Below, one piece after another: positions 10,189 to 20,600 of a stretch of 64,000 nt of DNA. Position numbers and translations under genes: made by a program. Location: the NCBI GenBank assembly GCA_965112735.1, contig OZ218965.1, forward strand, positions 868,001 to 932,000. Direction: 5' to 3'. The DNA comes from Phaeosaccion multiseriatum (taxonomy: Eukaryota > Ochrophyta, other classes). Below the pieces are notes generated by a model that did not search any database, was not told where the DNA came from, and worked only from the letters and a program-made list of their open reading frames with translations. The first letter of the stretch is position 1; every line of letters begins with the position of its first letter.

Positions 10189-10936
10189 TCACCATCCGTA
10201 TCCGTGCTTGTGGCCGCGGTATCCGCCCCACGAGCCAGACCCAGAGCCGGACCCAGAGCGCCAGGAGCCGGAGCCAGAGCCTGAGCCGGAGCTAGAGCGC
10301 GAGGAGCCGGAGCCGGAGTGTGACCAAAGGGTCCTTGCATGATAGTGGCCGTACTTCTTGTGGCCATACTTCTTGTGGCCGCGGTATCCGCCCCACGAGC
10401 CAGACCCAGAGCCGGACCCAGAGCGCCAGGAGCCGGAGCCAGAGCCTGAGCCGGAGCTAGAGCGCGAGGAGCCGGAGCCGGAGCCAGAGCCGGAGCTAGA
10501 GCTCGAGGAGCCGGAGCCGGAGCCAGAGCCGGAGCTAGAGCTCGAGGAGCCGGAGCCAGAGCCAGAGCCGGAGCTGGAATGCGAGGAGCCAGACCAGCTG
10601 TGCGTGTGGGAAAGGAGCGAGGAGGGCAGAAGCGAAGAGGAAGACGAACGAGTCCGAGTCGAGGCCCGTCACGGGGCAGTGAAGAGGAAGAAAGAGAGGT
10701 GCGATGCGTAGCCACAGGAAGAGGTAACGAAGAGAGAGAAGACGCGAAGCGAAGTCAGTGTCGAGCGCAAGAGACCAGACAAGATAGACTGGCACTGAAA
10801 AGTGGAGCTATATGCGCACGTCCAATCCTTCCAGCACTTACAGTTCACGTTGATCCTCCTTGATGAGCGGCACGGTGGCGCCAGTGACGAGGGCGAGGGC
10901 GGCGATGAAGCCCAAGAGCACGTGCATGATGTTCAT
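10189..10936 (-). CDS. P2: long secreted Gly/Ser- and His-Lys-Tyr-rich protein
   Basis: Second member of the P family, 167 residues. Exons: 10842..10936 and 10189..10597 (donor GTAAGT, acceptor CACAG). The signal peptide matches P1; the acidic segment is VPLIKEDQRE. Exon 2 is longer because a whole module has duplicated: Ser/Gly linker, WGGYRGHKKYGHKKYG, then a second linker and WGGYRGHKHGYGW at the C-terminus. Tyr replaces many of the Trp of P1. All repeat changes preserve frame, which argues for selection on a protein. It is divergent from Q2 (pseudogene). Confidence 0.8.
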
Positions 10937-11165
10937 GGTGGTGGTAGGAGAGCTTGGAGAGACAAAGGCGTCGTCTTGGCAGGGCAGAGTTGGTTGTGAT
11001 GCCCTAGGGAGGGAGTATGTCCTGTCATTCCAAGATACCTCTCAAATAAATAAAAGGCTCCAAGTGCGGCCTGACCACCTGATTGTGAGGGGCTCCGGGT
11101 TGGGATACCAGGCCAGTCCTTATAATCCTTCCACCATTCCTCGCTGTGCTGCGGCATGGGAGGAG

Positions 11166-11556
11166 ATGGCTATGGTCTACACTGTGGCGACTGCCGTGTT
11201 CTGCGCTATGCTGCGTCTTCCCAACGCCGTCGGGCACGCGGTGAGTGGCGCGTGCAGGTGCGCTTGTGTGGCCTTTGAGCCCCGTGTTCTCTGGCTCCGC
11301 AGCAGGTGGTGTCTGGGCCTCCCGGTGATGGACCTTGTGGGGAATGTAAGTGCTGAGAGCGCCGTCGCTCTCGTGACTCGCAGCACGTAACTTGTCCACA
11401 GTGTGACGGGTGCTCGCTCGCTCTGCTCCACTCGATGGTCACCTCGTCCCCGTTACTTGCTCCTTCGTTGCGGATGTGGCCTCTGATTGCGGCGATCTTG
11501 CAGTCCTTGTTCCCAATACCGGAGGCGCAGATTATGAGTACTACTACTATGATTAG
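11166..11556 (+). pseudogene. Q2: frameshifted copy of Q
   Basis: Exon 1 (11166..11240) is intact and ends at GTGAGT. Exon 2 after ctcgcag has a one-base insertion (cacgtaact) and a four-base insertion (gctcgctcgct), so the conserved frame is preceded by an in-frame TGA. The rest (TCSFVADVASDCGDLAVLV ... YYYYD, stop at 11554) is preserved, with mostly synonymous changes relative to Q3, so inactivation seems recent. Confidence 0.5.
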
Positions 11557-12953
11557 GTTCGATTCGACACTTACCCTTCCCCTTCGTTCCCTTCTCGCGA
11601 GCCATAATCTTGCTTCGTCGCTCGTGCCCAGATCTGCGCGGCGTCCGGCCACTGCTGTCTCGATCTTTCACACGATGCCTGCACAGCGGATGAGGACGAA
11701 GAAGGCGTACGAGGTGGGTGTGGTGCGCATGCCTCCTGCTCACCGATCTGACCCCCCCGTGTGGCCTGCCTGAGCTCTTGCTCACACCCTCCGCCCTTGA
11801 TCTTTGCTTTGCTGCTCTACGCTTCTATGTGTGCTATGTGTGTGCTGCGCGCACGCTCAGGGGCTTTGCCGACTGCGTCACCACCACTAGCTACAGAGGA
11901 GACTGGTGCCACGGGAGATTTGACGGGCGTGCCATTGAACTCTGGTGGCGCAGCAGAGGGAGCGAGCGCATGGGCACCTGGAGTGTTCGATCCGTGCTTC
12001 TCCTGAGAGGGAAGGAGGTGCGAAATAAGGTCGTGTAGTAGCGTCTTGAAGTTGGGCGGGATTGGAGGAGAGCAGAGCTGCACGGCTTGAGGGCCTCAAC
12101 GCGATCGAGAAGGATGCGCAGGTAAGGCAGAGGAAGGATAGAAGGAGGAAAGAGAGCCGAAGAAAGGTACTACCCCGCGTGATGTTCTCAGAACATGATA
12201 AATATATCAATACCCATTGAATAGTCGTGGCCCACGATCCTGCTCCCTCTCTGCTAGTCGTGCATGCCGCCTGCCTCACGGAGCCAGACTCGTTGACACA
12301 GTCACCCATCGCTTCACCGCCCCCCCTTGATTTACGCTCCTCGTCAGCCTCGCTCTTCGCAACTCCCGCCGCAAGTTTGGCTGCCTCTCTTCTCCGTCAG
12401 GCCCTTTTGTGCGCTCATAGTGCCCGCACTATGTTGCCAAACCCAACAATATCTCCTCTCTCCTCGGATTATCTCGGGCCCTTATCCTCGCTCGCTCTCC
12501 GAAGCAACCCGGGCACGTCGCTAGTCGAAGCAGTTTGTACGCTATACCAGCGGATCTTCTTTTTTAAAATCCTGAGTCTCGACGCCTGCACAGGATGGTC
12601 TCTCGGATCGCCGCCGAGACCTCTGGCAATCAGCCTCTACCGTAGAGCTGGTTGCCTTACCAATACGCCCACTTAGCCATCTAGCCTCTGATTCACTCAT
12701 TCACTTTAATGATGTGCGCCTTTACGCCCCCACTGTCATCTACACCTCTCTATCGCCGTGAGAAGGCAGAGCGGACGGGGATCAACGCAGACAGGGGCGC
12801 GGGGAAGGAAAGGTTCGGTGTAATCGGCAATACGGCGACAACGGAAGAGCGCCGCTTCAACAACCAACTCGAAGCAATTGCCAGTGTGTTGATTGCGTGA
12901 TTCAATTATGTGTTATCCTGACCCCGGCTTATCCTGGGGTTGTCATTTATCCT
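11557..12953. other. region downstream of Q2 and spacer S1
   Basis: The first part matches the downstream region of Q1. From about 12000 to 12890 a spacer shares sequence with 18250-19080, including gatgttctcagaacatg. Open frames here are not conserved in frame between the two copies. No gene called. Confidence 0.45.
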
Positions 12954-13528
12954 CTACCATCCATGGCCATGTCCATGACCGTAGCCGTGCCACCCACGGA
13001 GGGTTCTTGCGTGCCATCCACCGTACTTCTTGTGGCCGTACTTCTTGTGGCCGCCCCAGCCGGACCCAGAGCCCCAGCCAGAGCCAGAGCCGGAGCCGGA
13101 GCCAGAGCCTGACCAGGACCCAGAGCCGGACCTCCAGCTGTGCATGTGCGAACGGAGCGCGAGGAGGGCAACATGGCCAAAGTGAAGAAGGAAGACGAAC
13201 GAAGACGAACGAGTCCGAGTCGAGGCCCGTCACGGGGCAGTGGAGAGGAAGAAAGAGAGGTGCGATGGGTAGCCACACGAAGAGGTAACGAAGAGAGGAG
13301 AAGACGCGAAGCGAAGTCAGTATCGAGCGCAAGAGACCAGACAAGATAGACAGCCACGCAGAGACAAAGAAGAGGAAGAGAAGAGCGGAGCAAGCTGGGT
13401 CACAATGCGTATGTCTTTGTTTCAAGCACTCACAGTTCACGCTGGTCCTCCTCGGCGAGCGGCACGGTGGCGCCAGTGACGAGAGCGAGGGCGGCGATGA
13501 AGCCCAGGAGCACGTGCATGATGTTCAT
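12954..13528 (-). CDS. P3: secreted Gly/Ser- and His-Lys-Tyr-rich protein
   Basis: Third P-family member, 92 residues. Exons 13434..13528 and 12954..13137. Exon 1 is the same signal peptide and acidic segment as P1. Exon 2 encodes a Trp-containing (Gly-Ser) linker, GGHKKYGHKKYGGW, then HARTLRGWHGYGHGHGHGW at the C-terminus. The (GH)n end is unique to this copy and suggests metal binding, by inference. Divergent from intact Q3. Confidence 0.8.
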
Positions 13529-13637
13529 GGTGGTGGTAGAGAGCTTGGAGAGACAAAGGCGTTGTCTTGGGAGGGTAGGGTTGGTTGTGATGCCCTAGGG
13601 AGGGGGTATGTCATTTCCAAGATATTTTGGTATCTCT

Positions 13638-13647
13638 CAAATAAAAG
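13638..13647 (+). promoter_or_regulatory. TATA-like box in P3/Q3 divergent promoter
   Basis: [17 protein letters not shown] the divergent starts at 13528 (P3) and 13759 (Q3); same position as in pair 1. Confidence 0.35.
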
Positions 13648-13758
13648 ACTCCAAGGGCGCTTTGAACCGACCACCCGACTGGAGGGGCTCCGGGTTGGGA
13701 TGCCAGGCCAGTCCTTACAATCCTTCCCATTCCTCGCTGTACTGCGGCATGGGAGGAG

Positions 13759-14074
13759 ATGGCCATGGTCTACAGTGCGGCGATTGCCGTGCTCCTCGCT
13801 AAGCTGCGTCTTCCCAACGCCGTCGGGCACGCGGTGAGTGGCCTCCCGGTGATGGACTTTGTGGGGAATGTAAGTGCTCAGAGAGTCTTGCTCTCGTGCC
13901 TCGCAGCACGTACTTGTCCACGGTGTGACGGGTGCTCGCTCTGCTCCACTCGATGGTTACCTCGTCCCCGTCACTTGCTCCTTCGTGGCGAATGTGGCTT
14001 CAGATTGCGGCGATCTTGCAGTCCTTGTTACCAATACCGGAGGCGCAGATTATGAGTACTACTACTGTGATTAG
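13759..14074 (+). CDS. Q3: small putative secreted protein (most intact copy)
   Basis: Exons 13759..13833 and 13907..14074, 80 residues. Possible signal peptide MAMVYSAAIAVLLA, then a domain with Cys in TCSFV and SDCGDL and a C-terminal Cys (YYYCD). Donor GTGAGT and acceptor ctcgcag are conserved in all four units. It ends at TAG; downstream Cys-rich and Gly-rich segments (about 14134-14219 and 14356-14500) are open and phase-compatible with each other, so longer isoforms are possible. Divergent from P3. Unknown family. Confidence 0.55.
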
Positions 14075-15209
14075 GTTCGACTCGACACTTACCCCTTTCT
14101 CACGAGCCATCATCTTGCTTCGTCGCTCGTGCCCAGACCTGCGCGGCGTCCGGCCACTGCTGTCTCGACCTTTCACGCGACGCCTGCACAGCGGATGAGG
14201 ACGAAGAAGGCGTACAAGGTGGGCGTGGTGCGTATGCCTTCTGCTCACCGATCCGACCCCCCCTTGCGGCCTGCATGAGCTCTCGCTCATACCCTCCGCC
14301 CTTGATCTTTGCTTTATTGCTCTACGCTACTATGTGCTGCGTGCACGCTCAGGGACTTTGCCGACCGCGCCACCGCGGCACTAGCTACAGAGGAGACTGC
14401 TCCCACAGGGGATTTGACGGGCGTTCTATTGAGCTCTGGTGGCGCAGTAGAGGGAGCGAGCGCATGGGCACCTGGAGTGTTCGATCCGTGCTTCTCCTGC
14501 AGCGCGTTTGGCTGCGTCTTCCCCACCCTTGTGCCCGCTCACAGTGCCCGTCTTTGTTCTTCCTCGCTTCCTCTTTGAAGCGACTTCTACTTCCACACGT
14601 GCGTGAGTCCTCTTGCTTGATCCCAAGTCTCGATCTCGGCAGCGAATGGGGACAATGTCTCTCGAGCGGGAGGCGGATCGCCGCGGAGGCCTCTGGCAAA
14701 ACTGAGGCCTTCATTTATTTCCCAGGAGGCCCACCCAAAAAGACCTACCCATAACTCAAAAACCTGGATTATTCTGCCAAGAAGCTGTTTGCTTCGCCTT
14801 CACGCCCCCACTGGCTCATCTACGCCTCTCCATTCGCTCAGCGGCTTGTTGCTGCTGGGCCGGGTCAACGCCTCTCGGTCAAGCACCGCCCAGGTTAGTA
14901 AGTGCTACGGATGGATGGCCTGCTTGCTGATAGACCGCTCGTGTGTGGCTTGTGGAGCAGGCCTGCTGCCCCCCCCCCCCAACTCTCCCCTCGTTCAGGA
15001 CGCTGGTCGCCTCAACCCTCTTTGACGAAGGTCCTTCTCCTCACTGTCTCCTCCCTTTCCAACCGATGCAACTCTAACCCTGTAGTCCCTTGTGTTCCTG
15101 ACTTTCGAATGCCTTCCATCCATCTGGCTGTGCTTCACTTGCTCAGCTTGCGTGTGCCCCAGACGCAGACGCAGGACGCGCGGAGGCCTTCGACACGAGC
15201 GAGCAGTAG
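14075..15209. other. region between Q3 and W2
   Basis: Counterpart of 7563-8956 without the 253-bp insertion. The junction gtggagcaggcctgctg at about 14953-14969 shows the empty target site. No separate gene supported. Confidence 0.4.
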
Positions 15210-15870
15210 CCCCGAGGTCAAGGCGTCAGGTGGTTCTCCCTCCGCACCTCGAGCAAGAAGGGGAAGGCGAGTGTCTGGCCGCAGGCGATCATAGGTAATG
15301 GCAGATGTACTGTGGAAAGGTGCGCTAAGTCTGAATTCCGCGAAGGGCTTTGCCGTCGACTTGGTGGGGCCCGCTTCTGCTCTGTGCAGGGCTGCGGCAC
15401 GCATGCGAAGAACGGAGGCGTTCGTGTGAAGGTGAAGCGCTGCCGCATAGAGGGGTGCCAGAAGCAGGCAGCGAGGAGGCGGTTGCATTTCTCATGGGGC
15501 TCAGGTCAAGCGCTGCCGCGTTGGAGAGTGTGATAAGCTGGCGCGCGGAGGGACGTGCAACGGCATGTGCGAGAGGCATGCGCGCATCAGCAGCGAGGGA
15601 GGAGGCAGAGGAGAGAGACAGCGCGCGCTGAAGACAGCCTCCCCCGCAATGGCCGCGAGGAGGGCGAGGCGTGCACGGGAGGGAAGGGCAAGAAGCGAGG
15701 AGGGAGGAAGTCTCGCACCGCCTCTAGCCCTGCTGCCGCTGCTCGTGCACAGGGGTAAGGGTAAGGGGGGGAGCAGCCCAATAGCCGTCGTGCAGCGAAG
15801 AAGAGGAAGGCACGCCGCGTGGGGGACGAGGTCCGGCTGCCGAAGCGGTTCCGCAGGTACCGCTGAGTGA
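15210..15870 (+). pseudogene. W2: frameshifted copy of the WRKY19-like gene
   Basis: Near-identical to W1 (8957-9619), but the dinucleotide in aagcaggtgcagc is reduced to aagcaggcagc at about 15468. This shifts the frame after the third Cys repeat (CRIEGCQKQ), so the fourth repeat moves to another frame. A few other substitutions occur (GVCV to GVRV loses a Cys of repeat 2). An assembly error is possible but would need to coincide with a non-homopolymer site. Confidence 0.6.
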
Positions 15871-16439
15871 CTATTTGTGCGCCGACGGGCTCAGAGAGAT
15901 GGCGGGACGTGAGATGAACAGAAGGTTGTGATTGGCGTTATAGAGGGCGATGTGGAGTGCCTTGAGTCTTGAACTGAAGAGGGAATGGAGAGGAGCAGGG
16001 CTGCATGTGGGAGTTAGACGACCTCGTTTGTCTTCTACTCGCCGGGGATGGGTCCGTGAAGAGGCAGCGATTGAGCAATAATGGCGTGGCTGCTAGGGCA
16101 CCCTCCTCAGCTGCCGAGGCTTTAGGCCACCGAGATTCCCTTGGCGGCAAGTCCATGCAGAGCATGCAGGGCGTTGGGGCGCAGAGAGCTAACACATACC
16201 GAATACATATTACGACCTGTCGCTACGCCTCCTTCTTCTCTCCAATCAGCAGGTATACAGTAGCATGAGGACAGTAGCAGAGGATCAGGGCGGGGAGGAA
16301 GCGCAGAGATGCGCGCGAAGGGAAAGCAGGGAGCGACGCTGATAAAGCAGCATTGCGAGCGTTGAGGGGTGAAAATTGTGTTTAAATTAGATATGCCCGG
16401 CTTATCCTGGAGGTCACCCGTTTGTCTCTGTGGTCATAT
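15871..16439. other. spacer between W2 and P4
   Basis: Near-identical to 9620-10188. No gene supported. Confidence 0.5.
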
Positions 16440-17045
16440 TCACCATCCGTATCCGTGCTTGTGGCCGCGGTATCCGCCCCACGAGCCAGACCCAGAGCCG
16501 GACCCAGAGCGCCAGGAGCCTGAGCGAGAGCCTGAGCCGGAGCCAGAGCTGGAGCCGGACCAGCTGTGCGTGTGGGAAAGGAGCGCGAGGAGGGAAAAAC
16601 GGCCAAAGCGAGGCGTACCCAGAGGCGACGAGGAAGACGAACGAGTCCGAGTCGAGGCCCGTCACGGCAGAGGAAGAAGAGAGGCGCGAAGCGTAGCCAC
16701 AGGAGGAGGTGACGAAGAGAGAGGAAGACGCGAAGCGAAGTCCGTGTCGAGCGCAGGTCACGGAAGAGGAAGAAGAGAGGCGCGAAGCGTAGCCACAGGA
16801 GGAGGTGACGAAGGGAGAGGAGAAGACGCGAAGCGAAGTCAGTGTCGAGCGCAAGAGACCAGACAAGCTAGACACAGGCACGCAGAGACAAAGAAAAGGA
16901 AGAAAAGAGCGGGGGCACAAATGTGCATGTCCAATCCTTCCAGCACTTACAGTTCACGCTGGTCCTCCTCGGCGAGCGGCACGGTGGCGCCAGTGACGAG
17001 GGCGAGGGCGGCGATGAAGCCCAGGAGCACGTGCATGATGTTCAT
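16440..17045 (-). CDS. P4: short secreted Gly/Ser-rich protein
   Basis: Fourth P-family member, 72 residues. Exons 16951..17045 and 16440..16563 (donor GTAAGT). Signal peptide and acidic segment as in P1. Exon 2 has one linker with Arg interruptions and a single terminal module WGGYRGHKHGYGW, identical to the C-terminus of P2. Relative to P2 it lacks the internal HKKY module, so it is the minimal form. Divergent from Q4, which is broken. Confidence 0.78.
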
Positions 17046-17263
17046 GATGGTGGTAGGAGAGGTTGGAGAGACAAAGGCGTTGTCTTGGCAGGGTAGGGTT
17101 GGTTGTGATGCCCTAGGAAGGGGGCATGTCCTGTCATTTCCAAGGTAAATATAAGGCTCCAAGGGCGCTTTGGCCCGACCACCCGATTGGAGGGGCTCCG
17201 GGTTGGGATGCCAGGCCAGTCCTTACAATCCTTCCCATTCCTTGTACTGCGGCATGGGAGGAG

Positions 17264-17828
17264 ATGGCCATGGTCTACAGTGCGGCGATTGCCGTGCTCC
17301 TCGCTATGCTGCGTCTTCCCAACGCCGTCGGGCACGCGGTGAGTGGCCTCCCGGTGATGGACTTTGTGGGGAATGTAAGTGCTGAGAGCGTCATTGCTCT
17401 TGTACTCGCAGCACGTACTTGTCCACGGTGTGACGGGTGCTCGCTCTGCTCCACTCGATGGTCACCTCTTCCCCGTCACTTTCTCCTTCGTGGCGAATGT
17501 GCCTTCAGATTGCGGCGATCTTGCAGTCCTTGTTACCATCGGCCCTGGAAGAGGTTATCAGATTACTGATTACGGCCGGCGCAGCCGGCCTGATTACTGA
17601 TTATGGCGCCAGCCGGGCCTGATTACTGATTATGGCCGGCGCCAGCCGGGTCTGATTACTGATTATGACCGGCGCCAGCCGGCCTGATTACTGATTATGA
17701 CGGGCGCTAGCCGGCCTGATTACTGATTATTGGCGCCAGCCGGCCTGATTACTGATTATGACCGGCGCACACTGTAACCTCTTCCAGGGCCGATTACCAA
17801 TACCGGAGGCGCAGATTATGAGTACTGA
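17264..17828 (+). pseudogene. Q4: copy of Q interrupted by a MITE
   Basis: Exon 1 (17264..17338) and the start of exon 2 (from 17412) are intact up to LAVLVT. A 257-bp element then interrupts the frame at 17538 and translation would stop at 17600. The original sequence resumes after 17794 (tacc aataccgg) and ends GADYEY-stop as in Q1. Confidence 0.6.
17538..17794. mobile_element. 257-bp TIR element (MITE) with internal minisatellite
   Basis: Perfect 20-bp terminal inverted repeats starting ATCGGCCCTGG (17538-17557 and 17775-17794). A 4-bp target duplication TACC (17534-17537 and 17795-17798) is single in the empty copies Q1 and Q3. The interior is about seven tandem units of roughly 30 bp with core gattactgattatg and gccggcgccagccgg. 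There is no coding capacity. Confidence 0.9.
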
Positions 17829-18249
17829 TTTGACACTTACCCCTTTCTCGGGAGCCATAATCTTGCTTCGTCGCTCGTGCCCAGACCTGCGCGGCGTCCG
17901 ACCACTGCTGTCTCGACCTTTCACGCGACGCCTGCACAGCGGATGAGGACGAACAAGGCGTACAAGGTGGGCGTGGTGCGCATGCCTCCTGCTCACGGAT
18001 CCGACCCCCCCTTGCGGCCTGCATGAGCTCTCGCTCATACCCTCTGCCCTTGATTTTTGCTTTGTTGCTCAACGCTACCATGTGCTGCGCGCACGCTCAA
18101 GGGCTTTGCCGACCGCGCCACCGGCACTAGCTACCGAGGAGACTGTTCCCACGGGGGATTTGACGGGCGTGGCATTGAACTCTGGTGGCGCAGAAGAGGG
18201 AGCGAGCGCATGGGCACCTGGAGTGTTCGATCCGTGCTTCTCCTGAGAG

Positions 18250-19117
18250 GGAAGGAGGAGCGAGATAAGGTCACGTAGCAGCATCTTGAAGCTGGGAGGA
18301 ATTGGAGGAGAGCAGGGCTGCACGTCTTCAGGGCCTCGACGCGATCGAGTGGGATACGCAGGTAAGGTAGAGGAAGGAGAAGGAGGAAAGAGAGCCGAAG
18401 AAAGGTACTACCCCGCGTGATGTTCTCAGAACATGATAAATATATCAATACCAATGGAATAGTGGTGTCCCAAGATCCTGTTCCATCTCTGCTAGTCGTA
18501 TATATATGCCGCCTGCCTCACGGAGTCAGACTCGTTGGTACCGTCACCCATCGCTTCGCCGCCCCCCCTGGATCCGCGCTCCTCGTCAGCCTCGCTCATC
18601 GCGACTCCTGTAAGCGAGCTAGGCTGTTTCTCTTCTCCGCCAGGCCCTTTTGCGCGCCCATAGTGCACGCACTTTGTTGCCAAACCCAACAATATCTCCT
18701 CTCTCCTCTCCATTGTTTCGGGCTTTTCTCCTCGCTCGCTCTCCGAAGCAACCCGGGCACGTCGCTAGCCGAAGCGGTTTCTACGCTACATGAGCGGGTT
18801 CTCTTCTCCAAATCCTGAGTCTCGACGCCTGCACAATGAACGGAGACAAGTGTCTCGGATCGCCGCCGATGCCTCTGGCAAATCTGAGGCCTTCATTTGT
18901 TCCCCAGGGGCCCCACCCCCAAAAAGCGCTGACCCCCTGAGTCTACACCTACTTAACTTCTGCGCTGCGCTGCAGAGTAAGTAGCTCATGTGCTGGGACA
19001 CTTGGACTCTACAGTAGTGTTGCTTGCGTCACCGTCACGCCTACTTAGTCATCTACGCCTCTTCATTCGCTGTATGAGCTTGTTGCTGCTGGGCCAGGTC
19101 AACGCCTCTCTTGGGAG
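18250..19117. other. spacer S2 after P4/Q4
   Basis: Partial match to 12000-12890 with indels. No gene supported. Confidence 0.4.
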
Positions 19118-20156
19118 ATGGCTCCAAAGGCCTCAAATGTGCTCCTGAAGCTGAGCCCTGGAGAAGGATGCGATCCTTCTCTCGTTTTTGTGTCGCACTC
19201 ATCCGTCAAGGATATGATTCTCCGGCCGATCCTGGCCGATCCCTCGAACACGTAAGATCCAAGAGGAAATCGCTGCCCTTCAGCTCTCTCATGTCTTGCT
19301 CACTCAGACTTCCCACCTGTGCGGCCTTCCCGTTCACCTCAGGGCGAAGCTCGTGCAGGTGCGCCTGCGCTTCATTGGGTGCTGGATAGACACCCTGCAT
19401 AGCTTTTGTATCCTCCTGATCAGCTTGAGGAAGACGGTGGAGCAGAAGGGGGGAAGGGGCTCGCGTGGGAGGGGCATGGCCACTGTGTGGCAAAGCTTAC
19501 TCAAGAGCAAAACGGCCACTGCAAGCACTAAGTGTGAGAAGGTTGCAGACCCTCGGCTCGATCAACCTCACCAAGGAAAGCCCGCCAGCTGGTATCGGGA
19601 AATCGCGCTCGACCTCACGGGCCGCCTTCCCGCCACGGTGGAAGGCTGGGGCTTTAAGGGGGTGGACATCCTCGACAGTAGGGCCTCCACGCATGCCGTC
19701 ACCGCGGCGGACTACGAAGTGGAGAGTATGTTCCCTCTGGGGTGGAGGGGTAAGAAGCCAAAAAGGTTGCAAGGGGTGGTAGCGGCATCGGCGGCGCCCG
19801 CCGAGAGACCAGCAAAGAGGGCAAGAGCGTGCAGCATAGGCAGCAGCAACAGCATCGGCAGCAGCACCACCAGCAGCAGCACCAGCACCAGCAGCAGCAC
19901 CACCAGCACCACCAGCACCAGCACCAGCACCACCGCAAGCAGCACAAGCACCACAAGCAGCAGCAGTGCATGGGTTTCCACGGGCAGCACTCAGGAGGGG
20001 GAATTGCTGGACAAGGACTTCGAATCGGTGGTCCTCCTTCCGGCATGCCTCGAAGAAGAAGTGGGGGATAAGGATTACCGCCTGGCTGCTCGGTGTTTTC
20101 GCTGTAGGCTGGGTTGTCGCGTCTCGACGAGGATGGAAGCGGGCTCCGCCTGCTAA
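19118..20156 (+). CDS. family-A gene of unknown function (uncertain model)
   Basis: Plausible exons 19118..19251 (MAPKASNVLLKL...ILRPILADPSN, donor gtaaga), 19308..about 19359, and from about 19404 to 20156, with compatible phases but one very short intron. Distinct parts: WYREIALDLTGRLPATVEGWGF, an RPAKRARAC basic patch, a long Ser/Thr run (about 19835-19965) from CAGCA repeats, then a Cys-containing tail (CFRCRLGC). It shows weak collinear resemblance to the ORF at 60732-62384 (ILRP-[IM]-L, ILLI-x-L, WGWE/GWGF). No known family. It may be a decaying member of a lineage-specific family. Confidence 0.4.
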
Positions 20157-20292
20157 GCCCCTCGTCGCGCGCACAGCAGATTAGGGCACCCGGAGCGGCG
20201 CGTACAGAGCGAGTAAGTGGCCTTGAGGTTGGTTGGCCGCGCGATGATCATCCCCGCCGCGTTGCGAAGGTTGCACTCTGTACCCACAAGCC

Positions 20293-20600
20293 CCTCCGTT
20301 CCGCTTCCGGTCGCTGAGGAGTAAGTAGGCAGTCTTCTACGTGAAACGCTTCCCTCCCTGCTCGCGCAATCTCCGTAAGGAGCCAAGCTGAGCGGTATGC
20401 CTGTGGCATGGAAAGGCGAGAAAGTTCCATTGGGACTCACTCGCCCACCCTCGTGCCCAGCCTCTGCGCCACAGTCCCGCCTACTGCCGCGAGTGGCAAT
20501 AGGCGGGCAGGGCGGCAAGAGAGCAGGAAGGTGAAGGGCAAGCGTTTCAAGTAGAAGACTCGCCTACTTACTCCTCAGCGACAGGAAGCTCGAACGGAGG
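20293..20600. repeat. inverted repeat (fold-back), about 58-bp arms
   Basis: The left arm 20293-20350 (contains gtcgctgaggagtaagtagg) is the near-perfect reverse complement of 20541-20600, around a spacer of about 190 bp. It could form a large hairpin. A non-autonomous TIR element is likely. Confidence 0.75.

Larger units (their letters stand above)
6151..12893. repeat. segmental duplication unit I (P1/Q1-W1-P2/Q2-spacer)
   Basis: First of two tandem copies of a 6-7 kb block. It contains gene pair P1/Q1, zinc-finger gene W1, pair P2/Q2 and an AT-richer spacer. Unit II (12894-19110) repeats the same order. W1 to P2 (8706-10342) matches 14964-16590 almost base for base, with an offset of 6251-6253. 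A 37-bp motif beginning ggacagtagcagaggatc recurs at 6151, 10018 and 16269, each time just 3' of a P gene. The tandem order implies unequal crossing-over or replication slippage; within each unit the P/Q pair was already duplicated. Confidence 0.85.
12894..19110. repeat. segmental duplication unit II (P3/Q3-W2-P4/Q4-spacer)
   Basis: Second copy of the block described at 6151-12893, in the same order and orientation. Differences from unit I include lack of the 253-bp insertion in W, a 2-bp deletion in W2, a MITE in Q4 and shorter P exons. Confidence 0.8.

Noticed and set aside
17560-17775. CRISPR-like array.
   Set aside because: Units are contiguous, without unique spacers, and lie between perfect TIRs, so it is a minisatellite inside a MITE.
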